A stretch of DNA of 64,000 nucleotides from Gottfriedia sp002574545 (GTDB lineage Bacteria > Bacillota > Bacilli > Bacillales > Bacillaceae_G), in assembly GCA_052180195.1 (NCBI GenBank), contig CP197469.1; one strand, written 5' to 3'. The notes beneath the pieces were generated by a model. The model saw only the letters and a list, made by a program, of their open reading frames with translations, had not been told where the DNA came from and searched no databases. How positions within the stretch are numbered: the first letter of the stretch is position 1; each line of letters begins with the position of its first letter. The translations under genes and the position numbers were made by a program. Positions 43,231 through 52,421 of the stretch are shown one piece after another.

Positions 43231-44843
43231 AAATATTAATGGTATGTACCGAAAACCTACCAGTACCTCCAGTTTTAGGTGGTGCGATTCAAACTTATAT
43301 TGCAGGAAGTTTACCTTATTTAAGTAAAGTACACGATATAACCGTATTAGGTGTCAATGATCCATCATTACCAGATGAAGAAACAATTGATGGTGTTCAT
43401 TATGTCCGTGTACCAGGTAAAGTACTAGAACTATATCGTGAAGGCGTAGTTGAATACATTAAAGGAAACCAATTTGATTTAATCCACATTTTTAACAGAC
43501 CACGACTTGTCCTTCCGATTAGAAAAGTAGCACCAAATTCAAAAATCACATTAAGTATGCATAATGACATGTTTAATATTGGGAAAATTGCTGTTGATGA
43601 AGCGAATTTAGTATTAGAAGAAGTTTCTAGTATCGTTACGGTAAGTGATTATGTAGGAAATGTTATTCGTGAACTTTATCCTCAAAGTGCTAATAAAATC
43701 AGAACAATCTACTCGGGGGTTGATTCTGACCGCTTCTTACCTGGTAATGATCCTAAAATGATTAGTACACGAAACGCACTTAGAAAAGAGTTTGGTTTAG
43801 AAAATAAAACGGTTATTTTATTTGCTGGCAGACTTTCAGAAAACAAAGGGGTTGACCGTCTAATAAGAGCATTGCCAACCCTTTCAAAAACCTTCAAAGA
43901 TTTAGCTTTAGTTATCGTAGGAAGCAATTGGTTTAGTCAAAATAATGTTACAGACTATGTTGCTTATATTCGTGCAATCGCCAAAAAACAGGATGTACCG
44001 ATTATTACAACAGGTTTTGTATCACCTTTTGAAATACACAACTGGTTTGCAGTAGCAGATTTATTTGTATGTACTTCATTATGGCAAGAACCTCTTGCAA
44101 GGGTTCATTATGAAGCGATGGCAGCAGGACTTCCAATTGTAACAACTGCCAGAGGTGGAAATCCTGAAGTCATTATTCCAGGTGAGAATGGTTTAATCGT
44201 AGAAAATCCAGTTGATCCAGATGAATTCGCCACAAAAATCTCAGAAATATTATCAAACAAAACACTAATGAAGAATATGGGAATAAAAGGTAGAGAACTT
44301 GCAGTTACTAAGTATTTATGGAGTCGTGTAGCAAATGAAATACTATCTACATGGAGCCAAACAGAATATGCTTCATCACTTTCACCAGAACAATTAGAAC
44401 AATATGAACCTCAAACATTATTTAAAACTGCAGTACAAAATACTACACAGTTGAATGTAGAAAATAATATACCTGAAGTAATCGAACCGACTGTTGAATC
44501 TACAGAAAGTTTATCAGAATCGGTAACTCAGTCCGATATAAATTCTATTGAAGAAATGCTAAAAATCCTAGTAGAGAAAGCAAAATCAGTTCCTAAAGAA
44601 AAAGTAGTCGCAGAATTTCCAATTAATACGACACCAAGAGTATTAAGACGAATTAGAAGAGTAACTGATCAGGTCGTAAATAATGAAACCTCAAATTTAA
44701 TCCTAAACGAAGGATCATCTTTAAATGAAGTAAGTAGTGTAGAAAATAGATCGAATAATCTAGCTAACACTGCAAAATCAGAACCTTTTAAATTAAAGAA
44801 AATTCCTAGCGTCACTGAATTGCATAGAGCTAGAACTAGTTAA
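43227..44843 (+). CDS. CotSA-like glycosyltransferase (GT4) with a long C-terminal tail
   Basis: A GT-B glycosyltransferase located in the spore coat in B. subtilis (CotSA, about 377 aa). Residues 1-170 form the acceptor domain (CTENLPVPPVLGGAIQTYIA). Residues about 190-375 are the donor domain with LFAGRLSENKGVDRLIRAL and the E-x7-E motif EPLARVHYEAMAAGLPIV. The protein continues for about 150 residues beyond the usual end. That tail is rich in Ser, Glu, Asn and Val, is probably disordered, and ends in a basic stretch (FKLKKIPSVTELHRARTS). The gene overlaps the CotS gene by four bases. A terminator follows. Confidence 0.88.
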   Translation: MKILMVCTENLPVPPVLGGAIQTYIAGSLPYLSKVHDITVLGVNDPSLPDEETIDGVHYVRVPGKVLELYREGVVEYIKGNQFDLIHIFNRPRLVLPIRKVAPNSKITLSMHNDMFNIGKIAVDEANLVLEEVSSIVTVSDYVGNVIRELYPQSANKIRTIYSGVDSDRFLPGNDPKMISTRNALRKEFGLENKTVILFAGRLSENKGVDRLIRALPTLSKTFKDLALVIVGSNWFSQNNVTDYVAYIRAIAKKQDVPIITTGFVSPFEIHNWFAVADLFVCTSLWQEPLARVHYEAMAAGLPIVTTARGGNPEVIIPGENGLIVENPVDPDEFATKISEILSNKTLMKNMGIKGRELAVTKYLWSRVANEILSTWSQTEYASSLSPEQLEQYEPQTLFKTAVQNTTQLNVENNIPEVIEPTVESTESLSESVTQSDINSIEEMLKILVEKAKSVPKEKVVAEFPINTTPRVLRRIRRVTDQVVNNETSNLILNEGSSLNEVSSVENRSNNLANTAKSEPFKLKKIPSVTELHRARTS

Positions 44844-44882
44844 ACAATCATATTTCCTGAGGAATGTGTCTAACGATCAAAG

Positions 44883-44918
44883 AGGGTATCTCATAAGACT
44901 TTTGAGATAGCCTTTTTT
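44883..44918 (+). terminator. Terminator after the CotS-CotSA operon
   Basis: GGGTATCTCA pairs with TGAGATAGCC around a loop of about nine bases, with one G-T pair, followed by six Ts. Confidence 0.85.
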
Positions 44919-45045
44919 CATTTGAAAATGATTGTTTGATGATGTGGTAAAGATAAACTTTCTATTCATAATAGGTATATATGGTGACAAGTCCTCCTTC
45001 ATTTACATATAAAGTATAATGAACAAATGTTTGGAGGCAAGTTAG

Positions 45046-45957
45046 ATGAAAATCCGCAAGGCTATTATTCCCGCTGCTGGTCTCGGGACTCGTTTTTTGC
45101 CAGCTACAAAAGCGTTGCCAAAAGAAATGTTACCTATAGTTGATAAACCAACTATTCAATATATCGTTGAAGAAGCAGTAGCTTCTGGAATTGAAGAAAT
45201 CATTATTATTAGTGGTAGAGGTAAACGAGCAATCGAGGATCATTTCGATAAATCATATGAACTAGAAGAATCATTATCTCGAAAAAACAAGCTAACTGTT
45301 TTGGAAGAAATGCAGAAAATATCTAATATGGTGAAAATCTTTTATGTTCGTCAAAAAGAACCTAAAGGATTAGGGGATGCCATTTTATGTGCTAAGAGTT
45401 TTATAGGAGATGAACCATTTGCTGTTTTGTTAGGGGATGACATCGTAATGTCTACAACACCTTGCTTACAGCAAATTATTAATGTATACGAGAAATATAA
45501 TGCCCCGGTTATTGCTGTTCAGAATGTTCCTGATGAAGAGGTAAGCAAATATGGCGTTATTAAACAAAAAGAAAGTACTTACGATGCAAATACAAATCTA
45601 TTTCAAGTAGAGTGCCTAGTAGAAAAACCAAAATTGAAAGATGCCCCATCAAATTATGCAATTATGGGACGATACATTCTTACTCCAGAGATTTTTGATA
45701 TTTTATCTACGATTTCTGTGGGACAAGGCTGTGAATTACAATTAACCGATGCGATTAATGAATTAAATAAAAATCAATTTGTGTTAGCATACAATTTCGA
45801 AGGTAAACGATATGATATCGGAAATAAAATCGGATTTATAATGGCTACAATTGATTTCGCGATTAATAGAGAAGATATAAAAGATGAGGTAATTACTTTT
45901 TTAAATGAGGTCATATCTGATCATGCTCTAAATATGAAGAATCAGGAAGTGGATTGA
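45046..45957 (+). CDS. galU: UTP-glucose-1-phosphate uridylyltransferase
   Basis: Makes UDP-glucose from UTP and glucose 1-phosphate; 303 aa. The nucleotide-binding opening RKAIIPAAGLGTRFLPATKA, then PKEMLPIVDKPTIQYIVEEA, is diagnostic. FAVLLGDDIV and the VEKPKLKDAPSNYAIMGRYI segment match GtaB/YtdA proteins. GGAGGCAAG precedes the ATG. It is followed one base after its stop by UDP-glucose dehydrogenase, so the pair forms UDP-glucuronate. The context of spore coat genes makes a spore-specific paralogue such as YtdA more likely than the vegetative GtaB. Confidence 0.93.
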   Translation: MKIRKAIIPAAGLGTRFLPATKALPKEMLPIVDKPTIQYIVEEAVASGIEEIIIISGRGKRAIEDHFDKSYELEESLSRKNKLTVLEEMQKISNMVKIFYVRQKEPKGLGDAILCAKSFIGDEPFAVLLGDDIVMSTTPCLQQIINVYEKYNAPVIAVQNVPDEEVSKYGVIKQKESTYDANTNLFQVECLVEKPKLKDAPSNYAIMGRYILTPEIFDILSTISVGQGCELQLTDAINELNKNQFVLAYNFEGKRYDIGNKIGFIMATIDFAINREDIKDEVITFLNEVISDHALNMKNQEVD

Positions 45958-45958
45958 C

Positions 45959-47269
45959 TTGAAAATTTCGATATTAGGTACGGGCTATGTCGGTTTAACA
46001 ACAGGAGTCTGTTTAGCAGAGATTGGTCACTTGGTAACTTGTATTGATATAAATGAACTTAAAATAAAAAACTTATGTGCAGGTATTTCTCCAATATACG
46101 AACCAGGAATTGAGGAGTTAATAGCTAATAATATACAGTCAGGAAGATTATCCTTTACAACCTCATATGATAAGGGGTTAGAAGATGCGAAGGTAATTAT
46201 TATTGCAGTAGGTACCCCTCAAAGGGAAGATGGCTCCGCAAACTTATCCTATCTTGAGGGTGCAGCGATTGATATCGCAAAAAATATTAAACAAGACGTA
46301 ATTATTGCGATAAAAAGTACTGTTCCAGTTGGAACGAATGAACTAGTAAAGGAAATGATTCAACAAAATTGCAGTAAAGAAATTGTAGTGGACGTTGTCT
46401 CAAATCCAGAGTTCCTAAGACAAGGCTCCGCAATAAAGGATACGATGGAAGCAGATCGAATCATTATAGGTAGTAATAATCAAGAGTCCGCTAGAATTGT
46501 TGAAGAAATATATAAACCATTAAATGTACCAATCTTAATAACTAGTATTCGAAGTGCAGAAATGATCAAATATGCATCCAATGCATTTTTAGCAAGCAAA
46601 ATAAGTTTTATAAATGAAATTGCAAATCTTTGTGAAGCACTCGGTGCAAATGTAGAAGATGTAGCGAAAGGAATGGGAAAAGATAAACGAATAGGTGAGG
46701 CATTTTTATATGCTGGAATAGGTTATGGTGGCTCTTGTTTCCCAAAGGATGTGAAAGCATTATTGCATACAGCCGAGTTAAATGGGGTTGAATTCGGTTT
46801 TCTAAAGGAAACCATTTATATTAATAATAATCAACGTGAATTGCTCGTAAAAAAAGCGATTGAACGATTCGGTAGTTTAATAGGGAAAAGAATCGCATGT
46901 CTAGGTTTATCATTTAAACCAGATACAGATGATATGAGAGAAGCACCTTCTATAACTATCATAAAATCTTTAACTGAGTTAGGAGCAGAAGTAATTGCAT
47001 ATGACCCTGTTGCAATTGAAAACGCAAAAAAAATACTAGGTAGCAATTTAACGTTCGCTAGTTCAATAAATGAATGTGTTACGGATACAGATGCAATTTT
47101 TATTATTACTGAGTGGCAAGAATTTAGAGAACTTGACTTACCGAACATATTCAAGAAGATGAAGAATCCAATTATTTTTGACGGAAGAAACTGTCTGAAG
47201 GAAGAAAAAGTAAGAGATTGTATGAAAATCGAATATTACCCTGTTGGTAAACCGTCCATAATTCAATAG
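45959..47269 (+). CDS. ugd: UDP-glucose 6-dehydrogenase (YtcA/TuaD type)
   Basis: Oxidises UDP-glucose to UDP-glucuronate with two NAD; 436 aa. The Rossmann opening KISILGTGYVGLTTGVCLAE, the substrate motif SNPEFLRQGSAI and the catalytic cysteine near residue 260 in GIGYGGSCFPKDVKAL are intact. The C-terminal NAD domain has CLGLSFKPDTDDMREAPS. The start is TTG, one base after the galU stop, so the two are coupled. In this cluster the product would feed the epimerase at 40864 and the glycosyltransferases. Confidence 0.93.
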   Translation: MKISILGTGYVGLTTGVCLAEIGHLVTCIDINELKIKNLCAGISPIYEPGIEELIANNIQSGRLSFTTSYDKGLEDAKVIIIAVGTPQREDGSANLSYLEGAAIDIAKNIKQDVIIAIKSTVPVGTNELVKEMIQQNCSKEIVVDVVSNPEFLRQGSAIKDTMEADRIIIGSNNQESARIVEEIYKPLNVPILITSIRSAEMIKYASNAFLASKISFINEIANLCEALGANVEDVAKGMGKDKRIGEAFLYAGIGYGGSCFPKDVKALLHTAELNGVEFGFLKETIYINNNQRELLVKKAIERFGSLIGKRIACLGLSFKPDTDDMREAPSITIIKSLTELGAEVIAYDPVAIENAKKILGSNLTFASSINECVTDTDAIFIITEWQEFRELDLPNIFKKMKNPIIFDGRNCLKEEKVRDCMKIEYYPVGKPSIIQ

Positions 47270-47321
47270 CATAATAAAAACGACTTTCAAACTAATTTGA
47301 AGTCGTTTTTATTATGCTATT
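47265..47321. terminator. Long perfect bidirectional terminator
   Basis: A 21-bp perfect stem (AATAGCATAATAAAAACGACT with its complement at 47301-47321) encloses a 15-base loop that can itself pair. It overlaps the stop codons of both flanking convergent genes. Confidence 0.92.
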
Positions 47322-48099
47322 CATTTTGTTCATGTAATGGACGGTAGATTGTTTTGACAAATTTCTGTTTAAGATAAGGGAGAATTTTTTTTCTACGATT
47401 TACTAATCTGCCTACAATTGCCTTTTTGTCTTCTTTAGATAATAACCAATCATCAGGTATTACTTCTACTATTTCTTCTAAAAGCAGTACTGGGAATCTT
47501 TGAATAATCTGTAGTTGTTCATTAAATTCTTCTTCACTATTAATATATTGGGACATGAATTGATGAGTAGAACTTTTCATAATCTTTTGAGGTAAAGTTA
47601 GTAACTCTGTAGTTAACCAACTATAGGAACCAAATGCTTCAGCATGGTCAATGATCCAAAGTTTAAATTGACCTAAACTTTCTTCGCGAAGTAAAATGTT
47701 TTTTCGAGTACGATCTCCATTACAGAGCCAATAATCGAATAAAATAATCCCTGCAAGCTGATTGTTATTTATAATACTAGGAACGGAACCAACTTGGTGT
47801 CCATTTAACGTTTCGGGGACATATAAAGAAGCAAATTGAAACTTTGAAAGTTGAATATCTTCCATAACTAGTCCCGGTATTGTTTTTGAAAATTCTTCAG
47901 GGATGGAAACAATTTGAGCAAAAGGAACTGGTAAATCTAAAAATCTAGCAATACAATATGCAACCCATTCGTTAGGTAATGTTTTCTCAAAACCTGCCCT
48001 AAAATATTTCACAACATAATCTCTACCATCACTAAATGTCATTAAATGAGCATTTGATTTTCCTTCTAGTTTTTTAATATAGGAAACAGGTTCAATCAT
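47317..48099 (-). CDS. HipA-like kinase-fold protein
   Basis: A 260-aa protein of the HipA-like family with a protein-kinase-related fold. Seen are a lysine strand DYVVKYFRAG, the catalytic loop DYWLCNGDRTRKNILL and the metal aspartate in LWIIDHAEAFG. Stand-alone proteins of this size are known in bacilli; they are not toxin-antitoxin HipA, and no HipB-like gene is present. It overlaps the glycosyltransferase upstream by eight bases, so it is coupled to a spore-glycan gene. Phosphorylation of a sugar or coat protein is conceivable but unproven. Confidence 0.72.
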   Translation of the reverse strand: MIEPVSYIKKLEGKSNAHLMTFSDGRDYVVKYFRAGFEKTLPNEWVAYCIARFLDLPVPFAQIVSIPEEFSKTIPGLVMEDIQLSKFQFASLYVPETLNGHQVGSVPSIINNNQLAGIILFDYWLCNGDRTRKNILLREESLGQFKLWIIDHAEAFGSYSWLTTELLTLPQKIMKSSTHQFMSQYINSEEEFNEQLQIIQRFPVLLLEEIVEVIPDDWLLSKEDKKAIVGRLVNRRKKILPYLKQKFVKTIYRPLHEQNE

Positions 48100-49201
48100 T
48101 TTGAATCACATCACTATTTTTGCTTTTATCAAATTTCAGAAGATATTCGCGATAAATATCAGCTACTTTATGAATAGCAAAGTTTTTTTCAACATGGTTG
48201 ATTGCATTTTGTGAAAGCTTTTGATGAAAATTCTTATTATCAACAATTGTATATATTTTTTTTACAGCATCTTTAACGTCATGTCCTCGAAAAAGCATAC
48301 CTGTTTCACCTTGAAGAACGATTTCTGAAATAGGCATAATATTAGAAGCAACAACAGGCACTCCACATGCCATAGACTCAATAAAGGTATTCCCAAATGA
48401 TTCTACTTTTGTAGTTGCGATTGTACAACCACCAGATTGAAGTACTTTTGCGTATACATGGGGCATTTGTTGATATGGAATAACTGGAAACCATTTAATG
48501 ATATCGGTTAGTCCTTCTTCTTTCCAAGTTAATGCAAAATCCTCACGCTGAACACTTTGAGCTCCTCCAATTAACCAAATTTCTATATCTGACCGTTCAC
48601 TTTTTATCAGCTTTGCAATCTCGATTAACATTGGCCAGTTTTTTCGTTTATCCACTCTACCGATACAGCATACAATTTTTTTATTATTTGGTAGGATTGG
48701 ATTATTTTCATAGGCGATTTCATCTTGTTCTATTGGATGGAAAAATGTTGTGTCAACACCATTGTAGATTACTTTAATGGGGATATTATCTGTTAAGATG
48801 GAAACTAATCTTTTTTGATAATTTGATGGAACAATTATAGAAACGGGTTCAATGGATCTGAATTTCTTTAAATGGGGTTGTAGTTTAAGAAGCTCGGGCG
48901 TACGTGCTTCTACAATAACTGGACCTTTATATTTAGCTTTTTGTAACCACTTATACGCTGAACCTGTATCTACTACAATGATTGCGTCATATGCATTCTT
49001 TTTAATGATATCAATAATTTCGTTTTCGTCCTTCGTTAAATAGACAGGTGCAATATCTTCCATTATGTGTAATCCACCATGATCAGTTGTGTATAAAAAC
49101 TCAGTATCAATTCCAAACTTTTTAAAATAAATTGAACGATTCCTCCAGCCAGCATTTACTCCACCTACTGTTAAGAGACGCCAGATTATTAAGACTTTCA
49201 A
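48092..49201 (-). CDS. GT4-type glycosyltransferase (YtcC-like) of the spore glycan cluster
   Basis: A 369-aa GT-B glycosyltransferase. The opening is KVLIIWRLLTVGGVNAGWRN. The donor domain shows VCCIGRVDKRKNWPMLIEIA and the E-x7-E-type motif VESFGNTFIESMACGVPVVAS. The start is TTG 49201, seven bases after AAGGAGG, which shortens the open frame by 23 codons; the removed residues do not resemble the family. It is followed by, and overlaps, the HipA-like gene. The likely role is transfer of a sugar to spore-surface glycan, with donors made by galU and ugd nearby. The gap to 49522 holds nothing further I can support. Confidence 0.86.
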   Translation of the reverse strand: MKVLIIWRLLTVGGVNAGWRNRSIYFKKFGIDTEFLYTTDHGGLHIMEDIAPVYLTKDENEIIDIIKKNAYDAIIVVDTGSAYKWLQKAKYKGPVIVEARTPELLKLQPHLKKFRSIEPVSIIVPSNYQKRLVSILTDNIPIKVIYNGVDTTFFHPIEQDEIAYENNPILPNNKKIVCCIGRVDKRKNWPMLIEIAKLIKSERSDIEIWLIGGAQSVQREDFALTWKEEGLTDIIKWFPVIPYQQMPHVYAKVLQSGGCTIATTKVESFGNTFIESMACGVPVVASNIMPISEIVLQGETGMLFRGHDVKDAVKKIYTIVDNKNFHQKLSQNAINHVEKNFAIHKVADIYREYLLKFDKSKNSDVIQND

Positions 49202-49522
49202 ATTTTCCCCTCCTTGGTTATAGGGTATACAAATAACGTTTAAACCGACTTGAAAACTAATTGTATACACGTTCTATGGCTTTTGACAGAATTGAAATTT
49301 TTTCAATAGTAGTCCTATTTTAGTTAATTCAAATTGAGGTAAATTGTAAGGGCAGTTAACTACAAACCAAAAATATTTATTAGGATAAAAGTATAAAAAA
49401 CTTACTTCTAAATTTCCTTGCTCCTCATTTATGGATATGATAATGTATAAGAAAAAGAAGGATTAACTGCAATGTTTAAAATAATTGAAGGATAAACTTC
49501 AATATTGGAAGGATTAAAAATA

Positions 49523-50377
49523 ATGGAGCGACCTAATTTTAAATTGTTAGTTAAGGAAAAATTTTCCCAATTATCACCAGGGCAAAAAAAAGTAGCCACT
49601 TATATGATTGAAAATCTTGAGGAGTGTGCCTTTAAAACTGCATATCAAATTGGAAAAAAAGTTGAAGTAAGTGAAACTACGGTCATTCGTCTTTCATATG
49701 CACTTGAATTTGAAGGCTTCAGTGATATGCAATTATCAATTCAAAATGAGTTTCTTCATTTAAATAAAACTGATTATTTAAAAGAAAAAGAAGAAATTAA
49801 AAATGCAGAAGGACATAATACTTATACAAAAATTATCGAAAATGAAGTAAATATTTTAAGAAATTTATTACAACCTTCGAATATGAATGAAATTTCAAAA
49901 GCAGTTGAAGCAATTACTTTTGCAGATCAAGTGTTAATAGTTGGCCATCGAGTATCCCATATAGCTGCATACTGGTTTTCAAATACGTTAAGCTCAATTA
50001 GAGGTAACGTATTGTATTGTTCTCCAGCAGGTGACTTTTATGAAAAGTTTTGCAATTTAACAGAAAAATCGGTTGTCGTTGCATTTTCTTTTCCAAGGTA
50101 TGCAAAGGAAACACTCACAATTGCAGAATGCACGAAAGAAAATGGTGTAAGTTTAATTTCAGTTACTGATCGATTATTATCACCAATTGGACGAATTGCA
50201 GATATTGTTCTAACGACGGAAGAAAATGTAGAAAGTGGCTCTAACTCAATCGCATCCGTTATTAGTCTATTAAATTTAGTGATTGCCGGGTTATATGAAA
50301 AAGACCAAAAGAGAATTCAAATGTATCAACAAAAATTGGAAAAAATTTATTCTACCTATGAAGTGTTTATAGAATAG
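49523..50377 (+). CDS. MurR/RpiR family transcriptional regulator
   Basis: A 284-aa regulator. The N-terminal HTH_6 domain covers residues about 1-77 (LSPGQKKVATYMIENLEECA, VSETTVIRLSYALEFEGFSD). A SIS-type effector domain follows at about 110-250 (ITFADQVLIVGHRVSHIAAY, KSVVVAFSFPRYAKETLTIA). I chose ATG 49523, with GGAAGG upstream; a TTG six codons earlier is in frame. It leads an operon with three enzymes of N-succinylamino-acid metabolism, and probably controls it. SIS domains usually bind phosphosugars, so the effector here is an open question. Confidence 0.9.
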   Translation: MERPNFKLLVKEKFSQLSPGQKKVATYMIENLEECAFKTAYQIGKKVEVSETTVIRLSYALEFEGFSDMQLSIQNEFLHLNKTDYLKEKEEIKNAEGHNTYTKIIENEVNILRNLLQPSNMNEISKAVEAITFADQVLIVGHRVSHIAAYWFSNTLSSIRGNVLYCSPAGDFYEKFCNLTEKSVVVAFSFPRYAKETLTIAECTKENGVSLISVTDRLLSPIGRIADIVLTTEENVESGSNSIASVISLLNLVIAGLYEKDQKRIQMYQQKLEKIYSTYEVFIE

Positions 50378-50401
50378 TAGAAACAGTTAGGAGAAAATCT
50401 T

Positions 50402-51538
50402 ATGAATCCACAATCTTATCTAGATTTTAATAAAGAAACTATTTTACAAACTTACAAGGATTTACATAAGTTAGCTGAGCCTAGTTGGCAAGAAGAGAAG
50501 ACAGCAAAGTATTTAAAAGAACGATTAAAAGATGCAGAAGTTGAAATCAAAACGTTTAAAAATCATTATGGATTTATTGCTGAAATTAAGGGAGAAAATG
50601 AAACAGTTATTGCGCTTAGAGCTGATATGGATGCATTAGTTCAAGAAGTTGATGGTGTTGTAAAGCCAAATCACTCATGTGGTCATGATGCTCATAGTAC
50701 GATGGTTTTATATGCAGCGCTGGCTATTTCTGCAAGTGGTATAAAGCCAAAACATACTCTTCGATTTATCTTCCAGCCAGCCGAAGAAAAGGGCGAAGGA
50801 GCCCTTCAAATGATGGAAGATGGTGCATTAGATAATGTCATTTCATTGTTTGGCGTACACTTAAGACCAGAAAGAGAAGTACCTTTTCAAAAGGCATCTC
50901 CAGTGATCATACATGGTTCTGCTGAAACGATTAAAGGTACAATTCGAGGGGTTCAGGCTCACGCATCTAGACCACAAGACGGTATTAATGCGATTGAAGT
51001 AGCTGCCGAAATCGTAAATAAATTGAAGCAAATAAATTTAAATACAGATATCCCATATTCAATTAAAATGACCCAAATTCAAACTGAAAATGAAGCATCA
51101 AATACGATCCCAGAAACACTAAAGTTTTCACTTGATGTTAGAGCGCAATCAAATGATATTATGAATGAATTAAATACCCGTACAATTGAAGTGTTTGAGG
51201 AAACGATGATTGAAACAAAAGCTAAGATTTTGTGGTCTATGGAAGAGTTTGTTCCAGCGGCCGTACAAAACGAACAGGCAATAAAAATGACCGAAAGAGC
51301 CATTGCTGAAATGATCGGATCTGAAAACGTAGTGCCCAAATGCATTTCAAATGGAGGTGAAGACTTCCATTTCTATACAAATAAATATCCTCAAATTGCT
51401 GCTACAATGGTCGGTTTAGGATGTGGATTAACTCCGGGGTTACATCACCCTCATATGAGTTTTAATTTAGAAGCACTTCATTATGGAGCGAAAATTTTAA
51501 CTCAAACAGTTTTATTAGCATCAGAACAAGAAAAATGA
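50402..51538 (+). CDS. M20 family amidohydrolase (AmhX-like), candidate N-succinyl-amino-acid hydrolase
   Basis: A 378-aa metallohydrolase. Seen are ALRADMDALVQEVDG, the metal motif HSCGHDAHSTMVLYAA, the glutamate pair FQPAEEKGEGA and the C-terminal SNGGEDFHFYTNKYP with HHPHMSFN. It resembles B. subtilis AmhX. AGGAG precedes the ATG at 50402, 24 bases behind the regulator. In this operon it would remove the succinyl group from N-succinyl-L-amino acids, as the M20 enzyme does in the described Geobacillus system. Confidence 0.88.
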   Translation: MNPQSYLDFNKETILQTYKDLHKLAEPSWQEEKTAKYLKERLKDAEVEIKTFKNHYGFIAEIKGENETVIALRADMDALVQEVDGVVKPNHSCGHDAHSTMVLYAALAISASGIKPKHTLRFIFQPAEEKGEGALQMMEDGALDNVISLFGVHLRPEREVPFQKASPVIIHGSAETIKGTIRGVQAHASRPQDGINAIEVAAEIVNKLKQINLNTDIPYSIKMTQIQTENEASNTIPETLKFSLDVRAQSNDIMNELNTRTIEVFEETMIETKAKILWSMEEFVPAAVQNEQAIKMTERAIAEMIGSENVVPKCISNGGEDFHFYTNKYPQIAATMVGLGCGLTPGLHHPHMSFNLEALHYGAKILTQTVLLASEQEK

Positions 51539-51551
51539 AGGGGTGAATGAC

Positions 51552-52394
51552 GTGCTAAACAAAATGAATCAAACAGAATTGAAAACTGAAATTAAGATTC
51601 GTGCTCTACACTCAATCGAAGAAATGGGGCAAGTACGAGAACTGGAATCTAAAATTTGGGGTTATGAAGATTCAATTCCTACGCATCAAACAATTACAGC
51701 TGCAAAAAATGGTGGCTTAGTTTTAGGTGCATACTTTGAAGATAAACTAATCGGATTTCAATATAGTTTTCCTGGTTATGATGGGCAAAATGTTTATCTT
51801 TGTTCACATATGCTAGGAATAGATCAAGAGTTTCGTAATAAGGGGATTGGAAAATTGCTTAAAATTGCCCAGCGAGAAGAAGCTCTTAAACTCGGTTATA
51901 AACGTATTACTTGGACTTATGATCCTTTAGAAACAGCAAATGGTTATTTAAATATTTCTAAGTTAGGTGGAGTTTGTAATACGTATATTGAAAACTGCTA
52001 TGGAGAAATGGAAGACTTATTAAATAGTGGAATTCCATCTGACCGTTTTCTAGTCGAATGGTATATTGCAAAAGGGGAAGAAGAAAAGGAGCAATTGAGA
52101 CCTTTTGAATTAGATGAAGCAGTTAATAACTCACTTATAACATGGGAAGAAAATAATGACAAAATACCAATGCCGATTCAAAACGATACAGATGTGTTAA
52201 ACGATCTAGCCTTCGTTGCGGTACCAAAGGATTTCCGAACAATTAGAGAAACGAATAGTAAAATTGCAAGTCAGTGGCGAATGCTGACTAGAGAGTGCTT
52301 TAAAAAATTATTTCAAAGCGGATGGAAAGTTACGGGATTTTATAAGAATTCTGAATCAGAAATACCAGTTCATTTTTACGTATTGAAAAAATAA
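51552..52394 (+). CDS. GNAT family N-acyltransferase, candidate D-amino acid N-succinyltransferase
   Basis: A 280-aa acyltransferase of the group often encoded next to N-acylamino-acid racemase genes. The N-terminal GNAT domain has REFLESKIWGYED-like VRELESKIWGYEDSIPTHQ, the CoA-binding strand MLGIDQEFRNKGIGKLLKIA and ITWTYDPLETANGYLNISKL. The start was set to GTG 51552, eight bases after AAGGGG; an earlier in-frame GTG at 51543 lies in that site. In the described pathway this enzyme adds succinyl from succinyl-CoA to D-amino acids. Confidence 0.85.
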   Translation: MLNKMNQTELKTEIKIRALHSIEEMGQVRELESKIWGYEDSIPTHQTITAAKNGGLVLGAYFEDKLIGFQYSFPGYDGQNVYLCSHMLGIDQEFRNKGIGKLLKIAQREEALKLGYKRITWTYDPLETANGYLNISKLGGVCNTYIENCYGEMEDLLNSGIPSDRFLVEWYIAKGEEEKEQLRPFELDEAVNNSLITWEENNDKIPMPIQNDTDVLNDLAFVAVPKDFRTIRETNSKIASQWRMLTRECFKKLFQSGWKVTGFYKNSESEIPVHFYVLKK

Positions 52395-52421
52395 AAAGGA
52401 AAATAAAAGGAGAGTTTGGAA

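Noticed and set aside
47317..48099. HipA toxin of a toxin-antitoxin pair
   Set aside because: No HipB-like DNA-binding partner is adjacent, the protein is shorter than HipA, and the gene is coupled to a glycosyltransferase.
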